Assembly (NCBI RefSeq): GCF_000003815.2
Contig: NW_023365837.1
Coordinates: 92,145 to 156,144 of the forward strand
Direction: 5' to 3'
Source of the DNA: Branchiostoma floridae
Lineage: Eukaryota; Chordata; Leptocardii; Amphioxiformes; Branchiostomatidae
Length of the DNA: 64,000 bases
Shown: piece after piece, positions 1-10,900 of the stretch
Layout: each line of letters starts with the position of its first letter
Numbering within the stretch: the first letter of the stretch is position 1
Notes under the pieces: generated by a model
Seen by the model: the letters and a program-made list of their open reading frames with translations, nothing else
Told to the model about the DNA's origin: nothing
The model's database searches: none
Position numbers and translations under genes: made by a program

Positions 1-247
1 TCCTCAGGGCTACATGGCGTACCACTGCAGCGGTGAGTGCCCCTTCCCGCTCAACGAGCACTTGAACGGCACCAACCACGCCGTCATACAGACGCTGGTG
101 AACTCTCTCACCCCCGACTCGGTACCCCCGGCCTGCTGTGCGCCGACCAAGTGGTCGTCCATCTCCATGTTGTACTTCGACAACAACGGAGACGTCGTCT
201 TGAGACAGTACGAGGACATGGTCGTAGACGGCTGCGGCTGTAGGTGA
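1..247 (+). CDS. ADMP: ADMP-like TGF-beta/BMP ligand, C-terminal exon (partial)
   Basis: The window opens inside the last coding exon; the reading frame starts at base 2 and the TGA is at 245-247. The 81 visible residues are the carboxy half of a TGF-beta cystine-knot domain: a GEC motif, an NGTNHA block, a CCAPTK motif, and a terminal CGCR. The NGTNHA block and the DNN..VVLR.YEDMVVD end look more like ADMP (anti-dorsalizing morphogenetic protein) than BMP2/4 or BMP5-8. This is a family judgement from recalled motifs, not an alignment. ADMP is a secreted BMP-class dimer acting in dorsoventral patterning. Signal peptide, prodomain and furin site lie upstream of the window. The main alternative is another BMP2/4-class paralogue. 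Confidence 0.75.
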   Translation, partial: PQGYMAYHCSGECPFPLNEHLNGTNHAVIQTLVNSLTPDSVPPACCAPTKWSSISMLYFDNNGDVVLRQYEDMVVDGCGCR

Positions 248-803
248 AGAAAGAAAAAAAAGAACTTTGGTTTCAAGCTTGTATTTAAGTCTAAGAAGAG
301 TGTTTCCAGAGCTGTGTATTGTACAGAACGTCCAGCCGAAGGATGTGTATTCCTTATTTGTGAAAATCTGATGGGGTGACAAACAGCACAATAGGGGAAA
401 ATGGATGTGTCTGGGTAGCTGATGACCAATTACGCCATTATAGCCCCACGGTGGTCTACAAAATTGACACGAGTGTAACCGATACTTGCTCAAAATTCGC
501 CATTTTTCTTGTCACAAAAAAACAAACAATTCCCCATTTTTTTCACAAAGTATTTTGAATCCTCTGACTGTTCGTGTAAGGTATAAAGAGCATAAAGTAC
601 TTCCAGTCGACTGCCTGTAAATATTATTGTAACGATTTGTATATATGTAATTTGAGCAGAGTTTTCTATGCAGGGACTGTTGTTTATTTTCCTAAATTCT
701 AAGTTGACAAAGGAGCAAAAATATTTACAATAGCATTGACTAAATGGTGCTGATATGACAAGGTGCCAGTATGGTTGATTGTTTAGAGAGCTATGTCAAT
801 AAA
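248..803 (+). other. 3' UTR of the ADMP-like gene with AATAAA at 798-803
   Basis: An AT-rich non-coding stretch follows the stop codon. A canonical AATAAA lies at 798-803, about 550 bases after the stop. No other gene is visible in it. Confidence 0.5.
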
Positions 804-1884
804 ACTTCTAACATTTTTACGATGGTCTTTTGTTTCTCGTCTTTCAAGTTACATTTCACATTAAGGTTTATAGACACACGGACTAGTAAGATAAACAAAG
901 TTATCTTGAAGGGATCATGGTCATGAATAAGAAAAACAGAAAAATAACCTTCAATTATTTGTCTCACAACATAACCGTTAACACATTGCGAAATGATAAT
1001 AATATTCTTAAAATTCGTACTAACGATACCTTCTAATGTCTTGCACAAAAAAGACGCACATTGCAAACTAAAATGGTTCAAAAGTTAGCACTTTAAAATT
1101 ATCGACAATGATCACGTACTCCGTACTCTCCAAGCAGAGTTTCGACTCAGGCTGTTTTTTGTGGAATTTTTAGGCATTTTCTATTTTGTACCCTCTTCTT
1201 GATTAAAGAAAACGGATTCTGTCCCGCGGCCCTGTTAAAACGCCTAAAACACGTCAAAAACAGCCAGAGCCGAACCTCTGCCTAGAGAGAGGTGTTCCGG
1301 AGCAGGTCAGATTACGAAAGGTGGTCATTAAGTTGATTCTCGGACTCACGAATCTTTTATACACTCTAAGTTGCGTGCCTTTAGTCATACTTGTGCGTTT
1401 AGCAAGATATTTCTATCATAAAGTTCAACTTAGATCGCACCGACGTTCATGCACCCGCGTATAATCGAATCAACATTGGACGTCGATGTTTAGACATCCA
1501 GATATTAAGATCTGCCGTCACCGACGAAAGATGCTACTAGTGTCTGAAAGTAAATCACAAAGACATAACCAGTTTGAGTAACTGCTCTTTGGCGAATCAA
1601 CGCAGCCTTACAAAAATAACCGCAACGATGCCTTATTCAATTCATATCCTTGTCATCTTTCTAATTGTAAAAGTTATATGAAATGAAAATTTGCAATTTC
1701 AGAACACAAAAGATCAAATAGTTCTCTAAAACTTCAAATAGCTCTATCTCTAAACTCTTAAAATTTGAAACAAAAATCCCTTTAATGACACAAACCATTG
1801 CGGGAACTTTAAGTCCCAACTTTATGCATAAATGCATCTAAGATTTACACACACACACGCACGCACACTCACATACGCACGCAC
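804..1884. other. Intergenic sequence, nothing recognised
   Basis: No splice-bounded open frame or repeat family was recognised. A short CA-rich microsatellite begins near 1850. Confidence 0.4.
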
Positions 1885-1887
1885 AAT

Positions 1888-2530
1888 GATAGTTACACTC
1901 GCCAAGAAGGTTATATATATGTTTTCGTTAAATCGTTAGCGTTTGACTGTATGTCAGTACGATGACTCAAGAGTGTCTTGATATTGGTTAGGTTAGCCCT
2001 TTTCGTGTATGATTACATTTTGGACCCCCTAGCGGTACTTTAACGGTTTTGATACCTCTTGTTATCTCAGGAAAAATGAAGATATAGTTTTGGGTGTGTC
2101 TGTCTGTCTGTGTTTCCGGATATTTGTGGGCAGCATATAATAATATGCAATAATATACAATAACTCAAGAACCTCTGGATGGATTGCCATGGTATTTGGT
2201 ATGTTGGTAGGTGTTGGAAAAACGAAGGTCAATGTCAATTTTGGGCCCCCTGGTATGTGACCTTGGTAATGCAGCAGAAATTCCTTTTTTTTTTCTTTTG
2301 ACCTAGATGTGCTATGGTCTTGATTTTTTGGTGGCAGATAGCTTGTGACGTAAGGAATAGGTGGTGTATGTTTGGGTCCCCTAGCAGGTTGCTCTGGAAC
2401 TGCAGGAGCGTTTTTCTCTAAATCTTCCAAGGAGGATAACTGGACAAGGGAACGATAATTTTAGATGATATTTGGTATGTAGGTAGCTTAGACAGAGGCG
2501 TACATAATGAAGTGCAAATTATGCAAAGTG
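1888..2530 (+). repeat. Interspersed repeat, 'gccaagaaggttatat / gggccccct' family
   Basis: The stretch begins with a GCCAAGAAGGTTATAT-like motif. It then carries repeated units with 'ataactcaagaac..tggat', 'tatttggtatgt.ggtagg' and 'tttgggccccct(agcgg)'. The same order of motifs recurs at 19365-19830, with partial copies near 20480-20620, 51370-51500 and 61640-61680. The class is unknown. Short open frames here are repeat translation, not genes. Confidence 0.55.
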
Positions 2531-3216
2531 GCACTTAATTTGCATAATTAATGAGGGAAATCTATATTTGTAATGATTGTCATTGTAGGACTCAAATACC
2601 TGTCATGTATGTAGTTTGTGGCTGGTAGAACACTACCAGATATCAATTACTAGAAAAGTGATATAATTCTTCTAAATGGTAAATGATGGCACTAGGCTAA
2701 TGTGACACCTTTATGTGTGGAAGTAGCACTCATATACAGCCAAGTCACTGAACTCAATACAGCAGACACCATCTGTATATAGAAATAAAGAACTATCATC
2801 CACATGCTAGCATAAGGCCGTATGGATTCTATCATATGGATGGTATTCTTGTGTCCACCAATTCCCCCATGAAAAGAAACGTGATGTAACTTGTGCAAAT
2901 CAGCTGCTGTACTGGTCTTTACAGAGAGATCTGAGCAAATAATTAATTCAGAAATTGCCCACAAATTTGAGACAAAGATGAGAATGTATGAATCAGATTC
3001 TTACCGAAAAAGATATTGAAACAACACAAAACAAAATAAGCATATTAATCAGTCTAATTTCCTCTCATATGAAAAGTAAAATAAAAACATACAAATTTCT
3101 TTTCTTATGAACATGCAGCCAACCCTTTCATTGGTTGAAACACTTAGATTTCCATGCTTTCATTGGTTGAACTGCGCGTAATTTTGTCCTACATACAACA
3201 TCCGCATTTTTACTGT

Positions 3217-6152
3217 TCATGCAAAAAAGTCATTCTCTCCGGAGAAGAGATCAATTTCTTGAGTCCCAGGGCTCGGCTTGCTGGTGAGGTTGGACTTCCT
3301 GGCAGCATGTCTGAGTTGTCTGCCACTCGTAGACTCTCCTGATGTACCCTGAGAACTGCAGGGACTCGAGGCCCCGTCTGGCAGGGTCCTGGTGTCCGCC
3401 CGGTTACCTGCTGGAGTACAGGGTACCTCTTGGTCTGCAAAAGATTTACTGTATGGTAGGTATGGGTAAAAGGTAAAGCTAGTCTTATGTACGGCCCTAG
3501 GGGTTAATAAGTGGGTTGTTATCCACATGGTATTGAGGAGCGGGGCCCATCATCTTTTAACTCATCTGCTGAAGTCAGGTAATCTCTAAGCAGATCTTGC
3601 GTGGCCAATTAACTCCTCTGCCAGCTACAATCCTTCCCCAGCTTGTGATACTATCTTAGGGTTTACGGAAAAGGCTGGCCTGTCTACCTGGGCTGTCTAC
3701 CTGGGCTGTCTACCTGGGCTGGCTATCACGTCAGGCTACTTGGACCTACGAAAGCCCATTGGGACAAAAGCTGTTTTAGCAGTAGGGGTTGTTTGTGCTC
3801 AGCGAAGAAGCTATGTGTGAAGGATCTGTGCGTTATTATGTGAATGAGCTGTGTGAAGTGGCAGTGTGTGAAGGAGCTGTTTGTGAAGCAGCTGTGTGTG
3901 AAGGAGCTGTGTGTGAAGGAGCTGTTTGTGAAGCAACTGTGTTTGAAGGAGCTGTGTATGTTACATAACCCAGAGGTTTTGGGTTTGAATCAGTTGATAT
4001 GCCACCAATCTTGTGCGCTTGGGAAGGGCTCTTACCACGACTTTCCTCCCTTCACTAGGGTGGAGAAAAGAGTATCTAGCTTTGGTAAGGGCCCTCCCTC
4101 AGATAGGGCATAGAACCCACTCTTACGGAAAAGACTAGGGGTCCTTCCTTCCCAGTGTATTAGTGGTTCAAAACTTAAGTCCTATGGCCACACCTGGGGT
4201 AATTGCTGTTGTATTGAGGTCACCTTAGTTAGCACCAAATGGCAGCAGTTCCAGACCCTTGCACTTTAGCAACGCTTATTTCAAGCTCCTCACAATTCAA
4301 TTGTCGATCCTAATGTATGGCACAGAAGCCGGGACCCTGACAGCCACTAAAGAACAGCTCCTGGACACCTTTGACCAACTAGCCACCACTCCAATCAGCC
4401 CGATAAGTTGTGTTAACAGCCCTTCCCAAGGGAACAAGATTGGTGGCACATCAACTGATTTGAACCCAGAACCTCTGGGTTATGTAACACACACAATAGC
4501 TTCACACATAGCTTCTTCATTGCGCACAAACAACCCCTACTGCTAAAACAGCTTTTGTCCCAATGGGCTTTCGTAGGTCCAAGTAGCCTGACGTGATAGC
4601 CAGCCCAGGTAGACAGCCCAGGTAGACAGCCCAGGTAGACAGGCCAGCCTTTTCCGTAAACCCTACTATCTTATGCCACGCAAGATCTGCTTGGAGATTA
4701 GACGTTATGTACCCATCATTTTCACACCTGGGTAGAATAAGGTCGTGTGAAGTGCCTTTCCCAAGTGCAAGCGATCGATAGCATGACAAGATTTGAACTT
4801 CGGACTTCTGCGCTCTGGGTCAAACACCCAACACAATTAAAAGTCTATCTCTGTCTATAACATTAGTACTGTACTTTTGCATAGTTGCAACTGCAAATTC
4901 CTTGTTTCAATATACTCCTACTTTGCATTGTGCCACCATTTGAAGCTACCTGTGTTCATAGCAGCACCTTGTTGGTTAGTCTAGTCCTGAACAACGTTAA
5001 ATGTAAAATGACCCTGGTGTAATTTGAAAGGAATTGATCCGCCCTGTTTTTACCTTGTGGCATTGGTGATGTAATCTTCTGCACTTTGTTGAATTGCTGA
5101 TTTTCCAGTGGGGTAGATTTTGGTGTTGCAAACTTTGGTGTGCACGGGACAGACCTCATACCTAAAAGTGGTGATTAAAAACAAAGAATGTTAAAGGTTC
5201 AGTATCTGTATCTCAGTACTTTTTGCAGCACTCCATAACCCTCTTTAATGGCATTTCCATAATGCAAATTTTTGCAATTCAATCATTGCTTTATTTGGCA
5301 GGACTTGGTCATGAATACCGGGGTAATAATGATGGAAATTGATGGGCGCACAGTTTTGCGAGGGGGGGATAACATTAACGTTATAACAACAGCTTTTACT
5401 GTAAGTGCTTTCAGGGCTCGAAATGCCACCTGCATGTGCAGGTAAAATTGGAGCTGTGCAGGTATTTCTGGTGTCTACCTGCACCTAACCTGCACTGGTC
5501 CATGTACTGGGTTTTGTACATAAATGTCCTATGATGTGGATTGTTATTAGCTGCATTGTTACCACCTATAAAGTATAAAGAAGAAATAGCAATGGTTCCT
5601 GAACACTTTTGTTGACGATCCATACCTTATAAATTCAGAGTGGTGCATGTAAAATTTGTCTGGTGCAGGTAATTTTTTATGTAATCTGCAATACTCACAT
5701 AACTGCTGACACACACAAAGACAAACAAACACACCAACTGATTAGTAAACAGAACCTCCATTGTTTTGTTTTTTTTACGGATAAAGTTGGTACAGAATGA
5801 ATCTAAACTGCATGGCAAGAACTTGTTGGGACCATACTATAAGCAGCGATACCTAGCTGCAGTGTGGATTAGTGCAAAAACCGGTCACCTAAACGTCGTC
5901 TATGATTGTTAATTGTACAATAACATCACGCTACAACAATAACTTGATTGCTTGTGAATGAAAGAAAAAATGCTACAACTAAATCTACGCACGTGGAATC
6001 GCAAAAGGACTGTCCAGTGGATCTGGAACCTTCCTACGCAGGTGGTCAACATCAGGCACATGTCTGGACGGGGGCACAGCTTTGGTCATCAAAAATGGTG
6101 AACATGGCACGTAGTGGAAGGGCGAACTGGCACACTCCTCGCTTGCCATCAT
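3217..6152 (-). CDS. Uncharacterised small SP/TP-rich protein, four exons, divergent from the PP1-docking gene
   Basis: Exons on the minus strand: 5989-6152 (start ATG 6152-6150, a second ATG follows directly), 5779-5807 (29 nt), 5054-5161 and 3217-3434 (stop TGA at 3219-3217). All junctions are GT-AG, phases match, and the total of 519 nt gives exactly 172 aa. I do not recognise the family. It has no predicted membrane segment. It is rich in proline-directed sites and repeats a 'VPC(S/T)P' motif three times, followed by FATPKSTP. A basic stretch, RQLRHAARK, precedes an acidic-hydrophobic end, DLFSGENDFFA. The first exon starts about 130 bp from a CCAAT-box cluster shared with the divergent gene. 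CDK-type sites plus that promoter suggest a cell-cycle protein (inference). Intron 3 holds a large foldback repeat. The 29-nt exon is the weakest element, but it is what makes the phases agree. Confidence 0.6.
3810..3960 (+). repeat. Degenerate 15-bp tandem repeat (gtgtgtgaaggagct)
   Basis: About ten degenerate copies of a unit like GTGTGTGAAGGAGCT lie inside the left arm of the 3540-4800 foldback. They are open in one frame but are clearly repeat-derived. Confidence 0.6.
3959..4185 (+). mobile_element. SINE-like repeat, copy 1
   Basis: Begins 'cccagaggttttgggtttga' with a B-box-like GGTTTGAATC, and continues with 'ttgggaagggctctta' and 'cttcactagggtgg'. The same order of motifs recurs at 39652-39910. 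The tRNA relationship is weak. Confidence 0.4.
5412..5690 (+). mobile_element. MITE of the CAGGGCTCGAAAT family ('tgcaggta' type), 3' truncated
   Basis: Starts with the TIR CAGGGCTCGAAAT and carries the 'tgcaggtaaaattggagctg' interior found at 33603-33930 and 50357-50697. The right TIR is not visible. It lies in intron 2 of the minus-strand small gene. Confidence 0.6.
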
Positions 6153-6274
6153 CCAATTTCAGAAGATTCTCCTAAGACAGTCTTTTAAGGACCGCGCTTT
6201 AAGTAAAATACAAGAAATCGCGAGTCAATTTCGTCCCAGTATGTGTGCAACATTGATCTAATCAAATCTAAAAC

Positions 6275-6525
6275 TTTTGGCCAATCGTTGAGCATTTAAC
6301 ATTTTTTTCTAGCCAATCAGTAAGGAGATAACAAATTTTCCCGATTTAGCCTAGCATCACATCCGGATCCTGTCAGTTGCATGCTGGGAAATTCTATCTT
6401 CATTAACTTTAAGCCAATCGCTGAGTATTTAACATTATTTCCCAGCCAATCAGGAAGAAGATAACACCCAGCTCCTGTCTGTTGCATGCTGGGAAGCTTC
6501 ACTTTCCCGGGCCTTGTTCGAAATT
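6275..6525. promoter_or_regulatory. Divergent cell-cycle-type promoter: 4 CCAAT boxes, 2 ZNF143-like cores, CHR
   Basis: CCAAT boxes start at 6281, 6313, 6414 and 6446, which makes two pairs, each with 32-bp spacing. Each pair is followed by GCATGCTGGGAA (6379-6390 and 6484-6495), the reverse complement of a ZNF143/Staf-like TTCCCAGCATGC core. A TTCGAA, matching the CHR consensus TTYGAA, lies at 6517-6522 just after TTTCCCGGGCC. The pair-plus-core module is a tandem duplication. NF-Y pairs at about 32 bp with a CHR are the known layout of G2/M promoters bound by MuvB/DREAM. The block sits between the minus-strand ATG at 6152 and the plus-strand gene. Confidence 0.7.
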
Positions 6526-6585
6526 TTTTCTTCGGGAGGACATTATTACATTATTACACAGACTGGCTGCTTTTGGGGATTTCAG
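6526..6585 (+). other. Probable non-coding first exon (3' end) of the PP1-docking gene
   Basis: The stretch after the promoter ends in TTCAG|GTACTT, a good donor at 6586. It could splice to the acceptor TTTTCACAG before 7950, the exon that carries the start codon. The transcription start is not visible. Confidence 0.35.
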
Positions 6586-6970
6586 GTACTTTTGACAGAA
6601 ATGTTGACAATCAGACGGTGTTGTTTATCTTTAGGATCACCATAAAGGCGTAAGAATTTCTGTATGGTTGCAAACTAGGGAATATTTTTTATCCTTGGCG
6701 TGGATTGTTTTGGTTGCCATTTTTCCCGCCATCACTCAGTTGCTCTGATGTTTTTCTCTGTCCCTTCCTTAGTCCATACTTGTGGTTGTGTGACCTTTGA
6801 TGATTAGTTGATATATGGATATCTGACCAAATGAAAATCACCACGGTATATGCTTGAGGTTATATTTTTATTGATATCAAAACATCCACTTTAAATATCA
6901 GTTTGTTTGTTTGTTTGTCATGGTGTCGTCCGCTGCGAGTTAGGTGAATATTGCTGAATAGCTTATTGCT

Positions 6971-7194
6971 GTAACGCTTAGTTCACCTTTATCCACAGGG
7001 TAACCTATATTCGTTGTGTTTACCAACTCGGTATTAAGGTTTATCAAGCTGGACGGACAGTGGTTTCAAGTTGTAATATGTTTAAAATATTGTAGTTTGA
7101 CACTCTCGTCTGTCGACTTAATATCCCTAAATACCCAGCTCTGACAACAACGGATATAGGGTACCCCACGGAAAAAAGTGAACTAGCGTTATAT
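6971..7194. mobile_element. MITE with TIR like GTAACGCTtaGTTCAC, copy 1
   Basis: The left end reads gtaacgcttagttcaccttt and the right end carries gtgaactagcgttata in reverse, with 'ggGTAACC' / 'GGGTACCCC' inside the arms. The second copy is at 55546-55768. Confidence 0.6.
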
Positions 7195-7307
7195 GTACAA
7201 AGAGGTTTGATATAGGGAGACCCTATACAACTCAACTTGGGTCTCCCTTATTTGTTTAATATGTACCTTTGACCCACAATTCACTGATGCCTGCACATGT
7301 GTACATC

Positions 7308-7724
7308 AGGGGTGCAAAGCATTTGCACAAACCCTATGAGATTTGTACGAACATTATGTGATGCGCACGAATCTCTTAATGTGAAAATGCACAAACGTTA
7401 TGAATTTAAATCACACAAATCACTATGGGGAAAATACACAAACGTTATGAAAATCACACAAATCACTATGCAAAAAATGTACGAACCTTATGCGAATGAT
7501 GTAATGACCCGGTGGTGGTCGAGGGTTTCGCATAAGGTTCGTGTAAATCGCATTAAGGTTCGTGTGTGTCACATAGTGATTTGTGCGAATCACATGAGGT
7601 TCGTACGTTTTCGCATAGTGATTCGTGTGATTTTCATTGGGTTCATGCATTTTCACATAGTGATTCGTGCGTATCACATAATGTTCGTACGGATTTCAAA
7701 GGGTTTGTGCAAATGCACCCATGT
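7308..7724. mobile_element. Palindromic element with 'cacaaatcactatg' repeats
   Basis: The left arm starts ggggtgcaaagcatttgcac and the right arm ends with its reverse complement. Inside, 'cacaaatcactatg'-like units run left and their complements run right. Related half-elements lie at 50187-50350 and 51220-51290. It lies in the 5' intron of the PP1-docking gene. Confidence 0.65.
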
Positions 7725-7974
7725 ATTTTAGGAACGGTGAGCAAGCTTATCTCATAGTGTTGTACTAGTGAACGAGTTGTGTTTACTGGTTTGTTGAAGA
7801 GTGTAAAGAGTTCATACTGTAAACTTTTTGCAAATGAATACGATTGCAAGCTTTTCTTTGTTGTTGTTGTGAGTTGAAAGGGCTTTTCAATAAAAACATG
7901 TAAATCATAATACTTTTGATTATTAATCAACTTAATTTTTTTTTCACAGTCAGCAGAAGTCAAATTATTTCAAG

Positions 7975-10900
7975 ATGAGCTCCAAATGGTAAGTCCTTGG
8001 TTCCAAAATGTGTATTGTGTTCTGTTGGAAAATTCTAAAACTGGTTTACTGGTGTAACATACCACAAGGCGTCACTTTAAACCCTGATAATTAATTTTCA
8101 ATTTTATTGGATCACCCCAATGTAAAAAAATGAGTTTCATCAATTATGATAAGCAGAGTTTGCGATATATAACAAATTTCATGATCAAAACTCAAAACAA
8201 AATGGACTGCATGCATGAAATTGTCTGTGAAATTGAAATGAAATAAAGTGTGTAAACGTGTGCGAACATGTACAGGGTTAGCCCATAGTAATAGCCTACG
8301 GCTAGTTGGGAAGACCTGGCTGTTTGTAAACAGCTGAACAAATAAATAAATAAATTGTTTTCATTTTGTACCAATGTTATTGCTCTTCTTTATAGGGTGC
8401 CATCCTTAGGTACCACAACACCTAAACAAAGCCCTGGTACTGTCAAAACCTACTCCAGAAAAGTGCCAGTAGCCAGGGTTGAAGACAGTGAGGAGAGTAC
8501 AGTGTTTCCACAACCATGTAGGAGCAATCCTTTCAGTGATGAGGGTATGTATTAGCCTGGGTACCATCCGGATAATAGTTCGCTCCTATGTTTGCTTCTG
8601 TTATCCGTCTGGAGACCTGCACATTCAAACCGTTTGGGAATCAAGGAATAGGTTCTAGAGCACTTGTCGATGCCAACAGGCCCTCCCGCAAGCAGACAGA
8701 TGGCTTGACCGGTGTTTGAACGCCTGTTCGAACGATGGCTTGAACCCATTCCATAATTCGCTTACATGTGGGGACCAGTCAGCGCCTGCGTCCAAAATTT
8801 GGACGATTCCAGACGTTGAGATGGTCCGCGTTCCCAGACGGAAACACAGAGAAGCGACTGTATATAGTGTATAATGAACGTCAGAGCTAGAAGCGACTGT
8901 ATATATGTGTATGATGAACGCCGGAGCGAACTACTTTCCGGATAGTACCCAGGCTAGGTATGTATGTGCAGGGCTTAAAATACTTGGTGCATGTGCACTT
9001 GCACCTTTGTGCAACCTACATCAAACTTCAGTCTGTGCGTACACCGGTGCAGGTAAAGGTAATAGTACACTAGAACATGTACACAGAATATTCCTGAAAT
9101 TTAGGTACCGGTATCATAAAAGTAATTAGCAAAACATTTGTCATACATGTACCGTTACAATGTATGATGTATTTGGGATTTTGAGGTTAGCTAATAGAAG
9201 TATGCTGTGCTCCTGAAATCTTTCTGTGCACCCAGATGTCTATTTTAGGTTAGGTGCACCACAGTTTGCCTAAGTGCTGCGTACCTAAGCTCAAATTCAG
9301 GTTCAGGTCCAAACTCAAGTCCAGAGATTCAGGTGTCCAGACCTGAACCGATGGCTTGTAAGTTGTATACTATGAGTAACTGAAGTGAATGATTGTACTG
9401 TATTTGTACATAGGGATGCATTAGGTGTTTCCGTCTTATTGTGTGTTTATCTCCAATTTGCCTTCAAGTGCGTACTTTGTTTTTATCTCGTCCTTGAACA
9501 GAAGAGCAGCTAAAACCACAAGACAAGAAGAAACAGCTTGTAACAGAGCTACAGTCTCACAACTGCCATCCCAAATGCTCCGAGGAAAGCTTACAAACAC
9601 CAGCAAAGAACAGACACTGGGTGGAAGAGAGATCCACTTCCCAGGACTCTGATAGAAAATCTGTCTGTGGACCACTGCCTCTCATCAAAGGAAAGTAAGC
9701 CTTTTACTACTACTTACTTACTTTACTTTAAAGGAAAGTAAGCCTTTTATTTGGTACAAATCTTAGGTTAGGTTTTCAGTAGCAGGGTTCTTTTTTTTTT
9801 CTATTTGCTTTTGGACAGATAAGGACAATGTGGAACTGCACTCAAGTTTTGTAACTTATATGAACAGTGCCACAAACACGTGCCACAAACACAGTACAGA
9901 CAGACAAAGGTAGTCTTTTACCTCCCCGACCGAAGTCAGGTAGTACCCATTTTTACACCTGGGTGAAGTGAGGAAGGTCGAGTTAAGTGCCTTTCCCAAG
10001 GCCACAATGTCGGGGGCATGGCGGGGATCGAACTCAGGACCTATAGATTCCGAGCCGAACGCTCTACCAGTTATGCCACGCCTGACGCCACAAGCAGGGT
10101 TCATTTACATAGTTACCTAGTACATTGTAGTGTGCTATGACAATTGACATTATTGATATCGGGTCATTTTAAGTGTCAAAGACAATACTTTTTCAAATAG
10201 GGCCTAGCAAAATTAATGTTGAGTTTCCAGTTATGGTCCTGAAAAATTAGTCTGTAGGGATTCTCTCTCTCTCTCTCTCTCTCTTCTATTTGTCTTAGTA
10301 GAAGTGATCCAACAAGTACAGTTTAGCTATGGAAAAATGAATTGCATCTGATTCAGACACTGCATTTTTCAACATCACTGTTTTAGGTATATACATTCAA
10401 GCACAAGACCATAATTATACAATAAATTGAACAAAGAAGTACAACCCTACACTGTCTTACATCCACTGACTGTTCAAAGCATTAAGCTATTAACAGATTG
10501 TGAAATACAGGCAGTCGGTTTTGAATTTTGTCACTAAGTTAGATGTCAGATCGAAAATCTCCCTTGCCAGTGGTCTACCAAGAAAGGCTAAGGCATGGCT
10601 CGAAAGTCATGTTTGGGATTAGGTGCACTGGTGCACCCAGCTTAAAAAATTGGGTGCAGCACTTAAATTTAAGTAGAGAGTCCAAAAAAACTAATGACAA
10701 AACTTAGTTACAAGCTATCAAATTCTTAAACAAGTACCATGACAGACATTTTTATTATCTTTCTAACAGTTAGATGTCAGGAATATGATGTATGCTAGTA
10801 TACTCGATATCTTTCCATACATAGACCTAATAAAACATTTGGGTGCACCCTGTGCACCCACAGAAAAAAATTGGGTGCACAGCTCCAGTTTTGGGTACAC

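Larger units (their letters stand above)
3540..4800. repeat. Large foldback (inverted repeat) in the small gene's last intron
   Basis: Two long arms read as near-exact reverse complements: about 3585-4035 and 4420-4700. Each arm contains three tandem copies of a 13-bp 'gtctacctgggct' unit, in opposite orientations. The spacer, about 4036-4419, is unrelated. This is a foldback-type mobile element or inverted duplication. Confidence 0.7.

Noticed and set aside
1-247. BMP2/4 or BMP5-8 identity for the first exon
   Set aside because: The NGTNHA block and the DNN..VVLR.YEDM end fit ADMP better; kept as an alternative because only about 80 residues are visible.
7297-7731. 144-codon frame at the palindromic element
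   Set aside because: Arises from the repeated 'cacaaatcactatg' units; a matching frame appears on the other strand.
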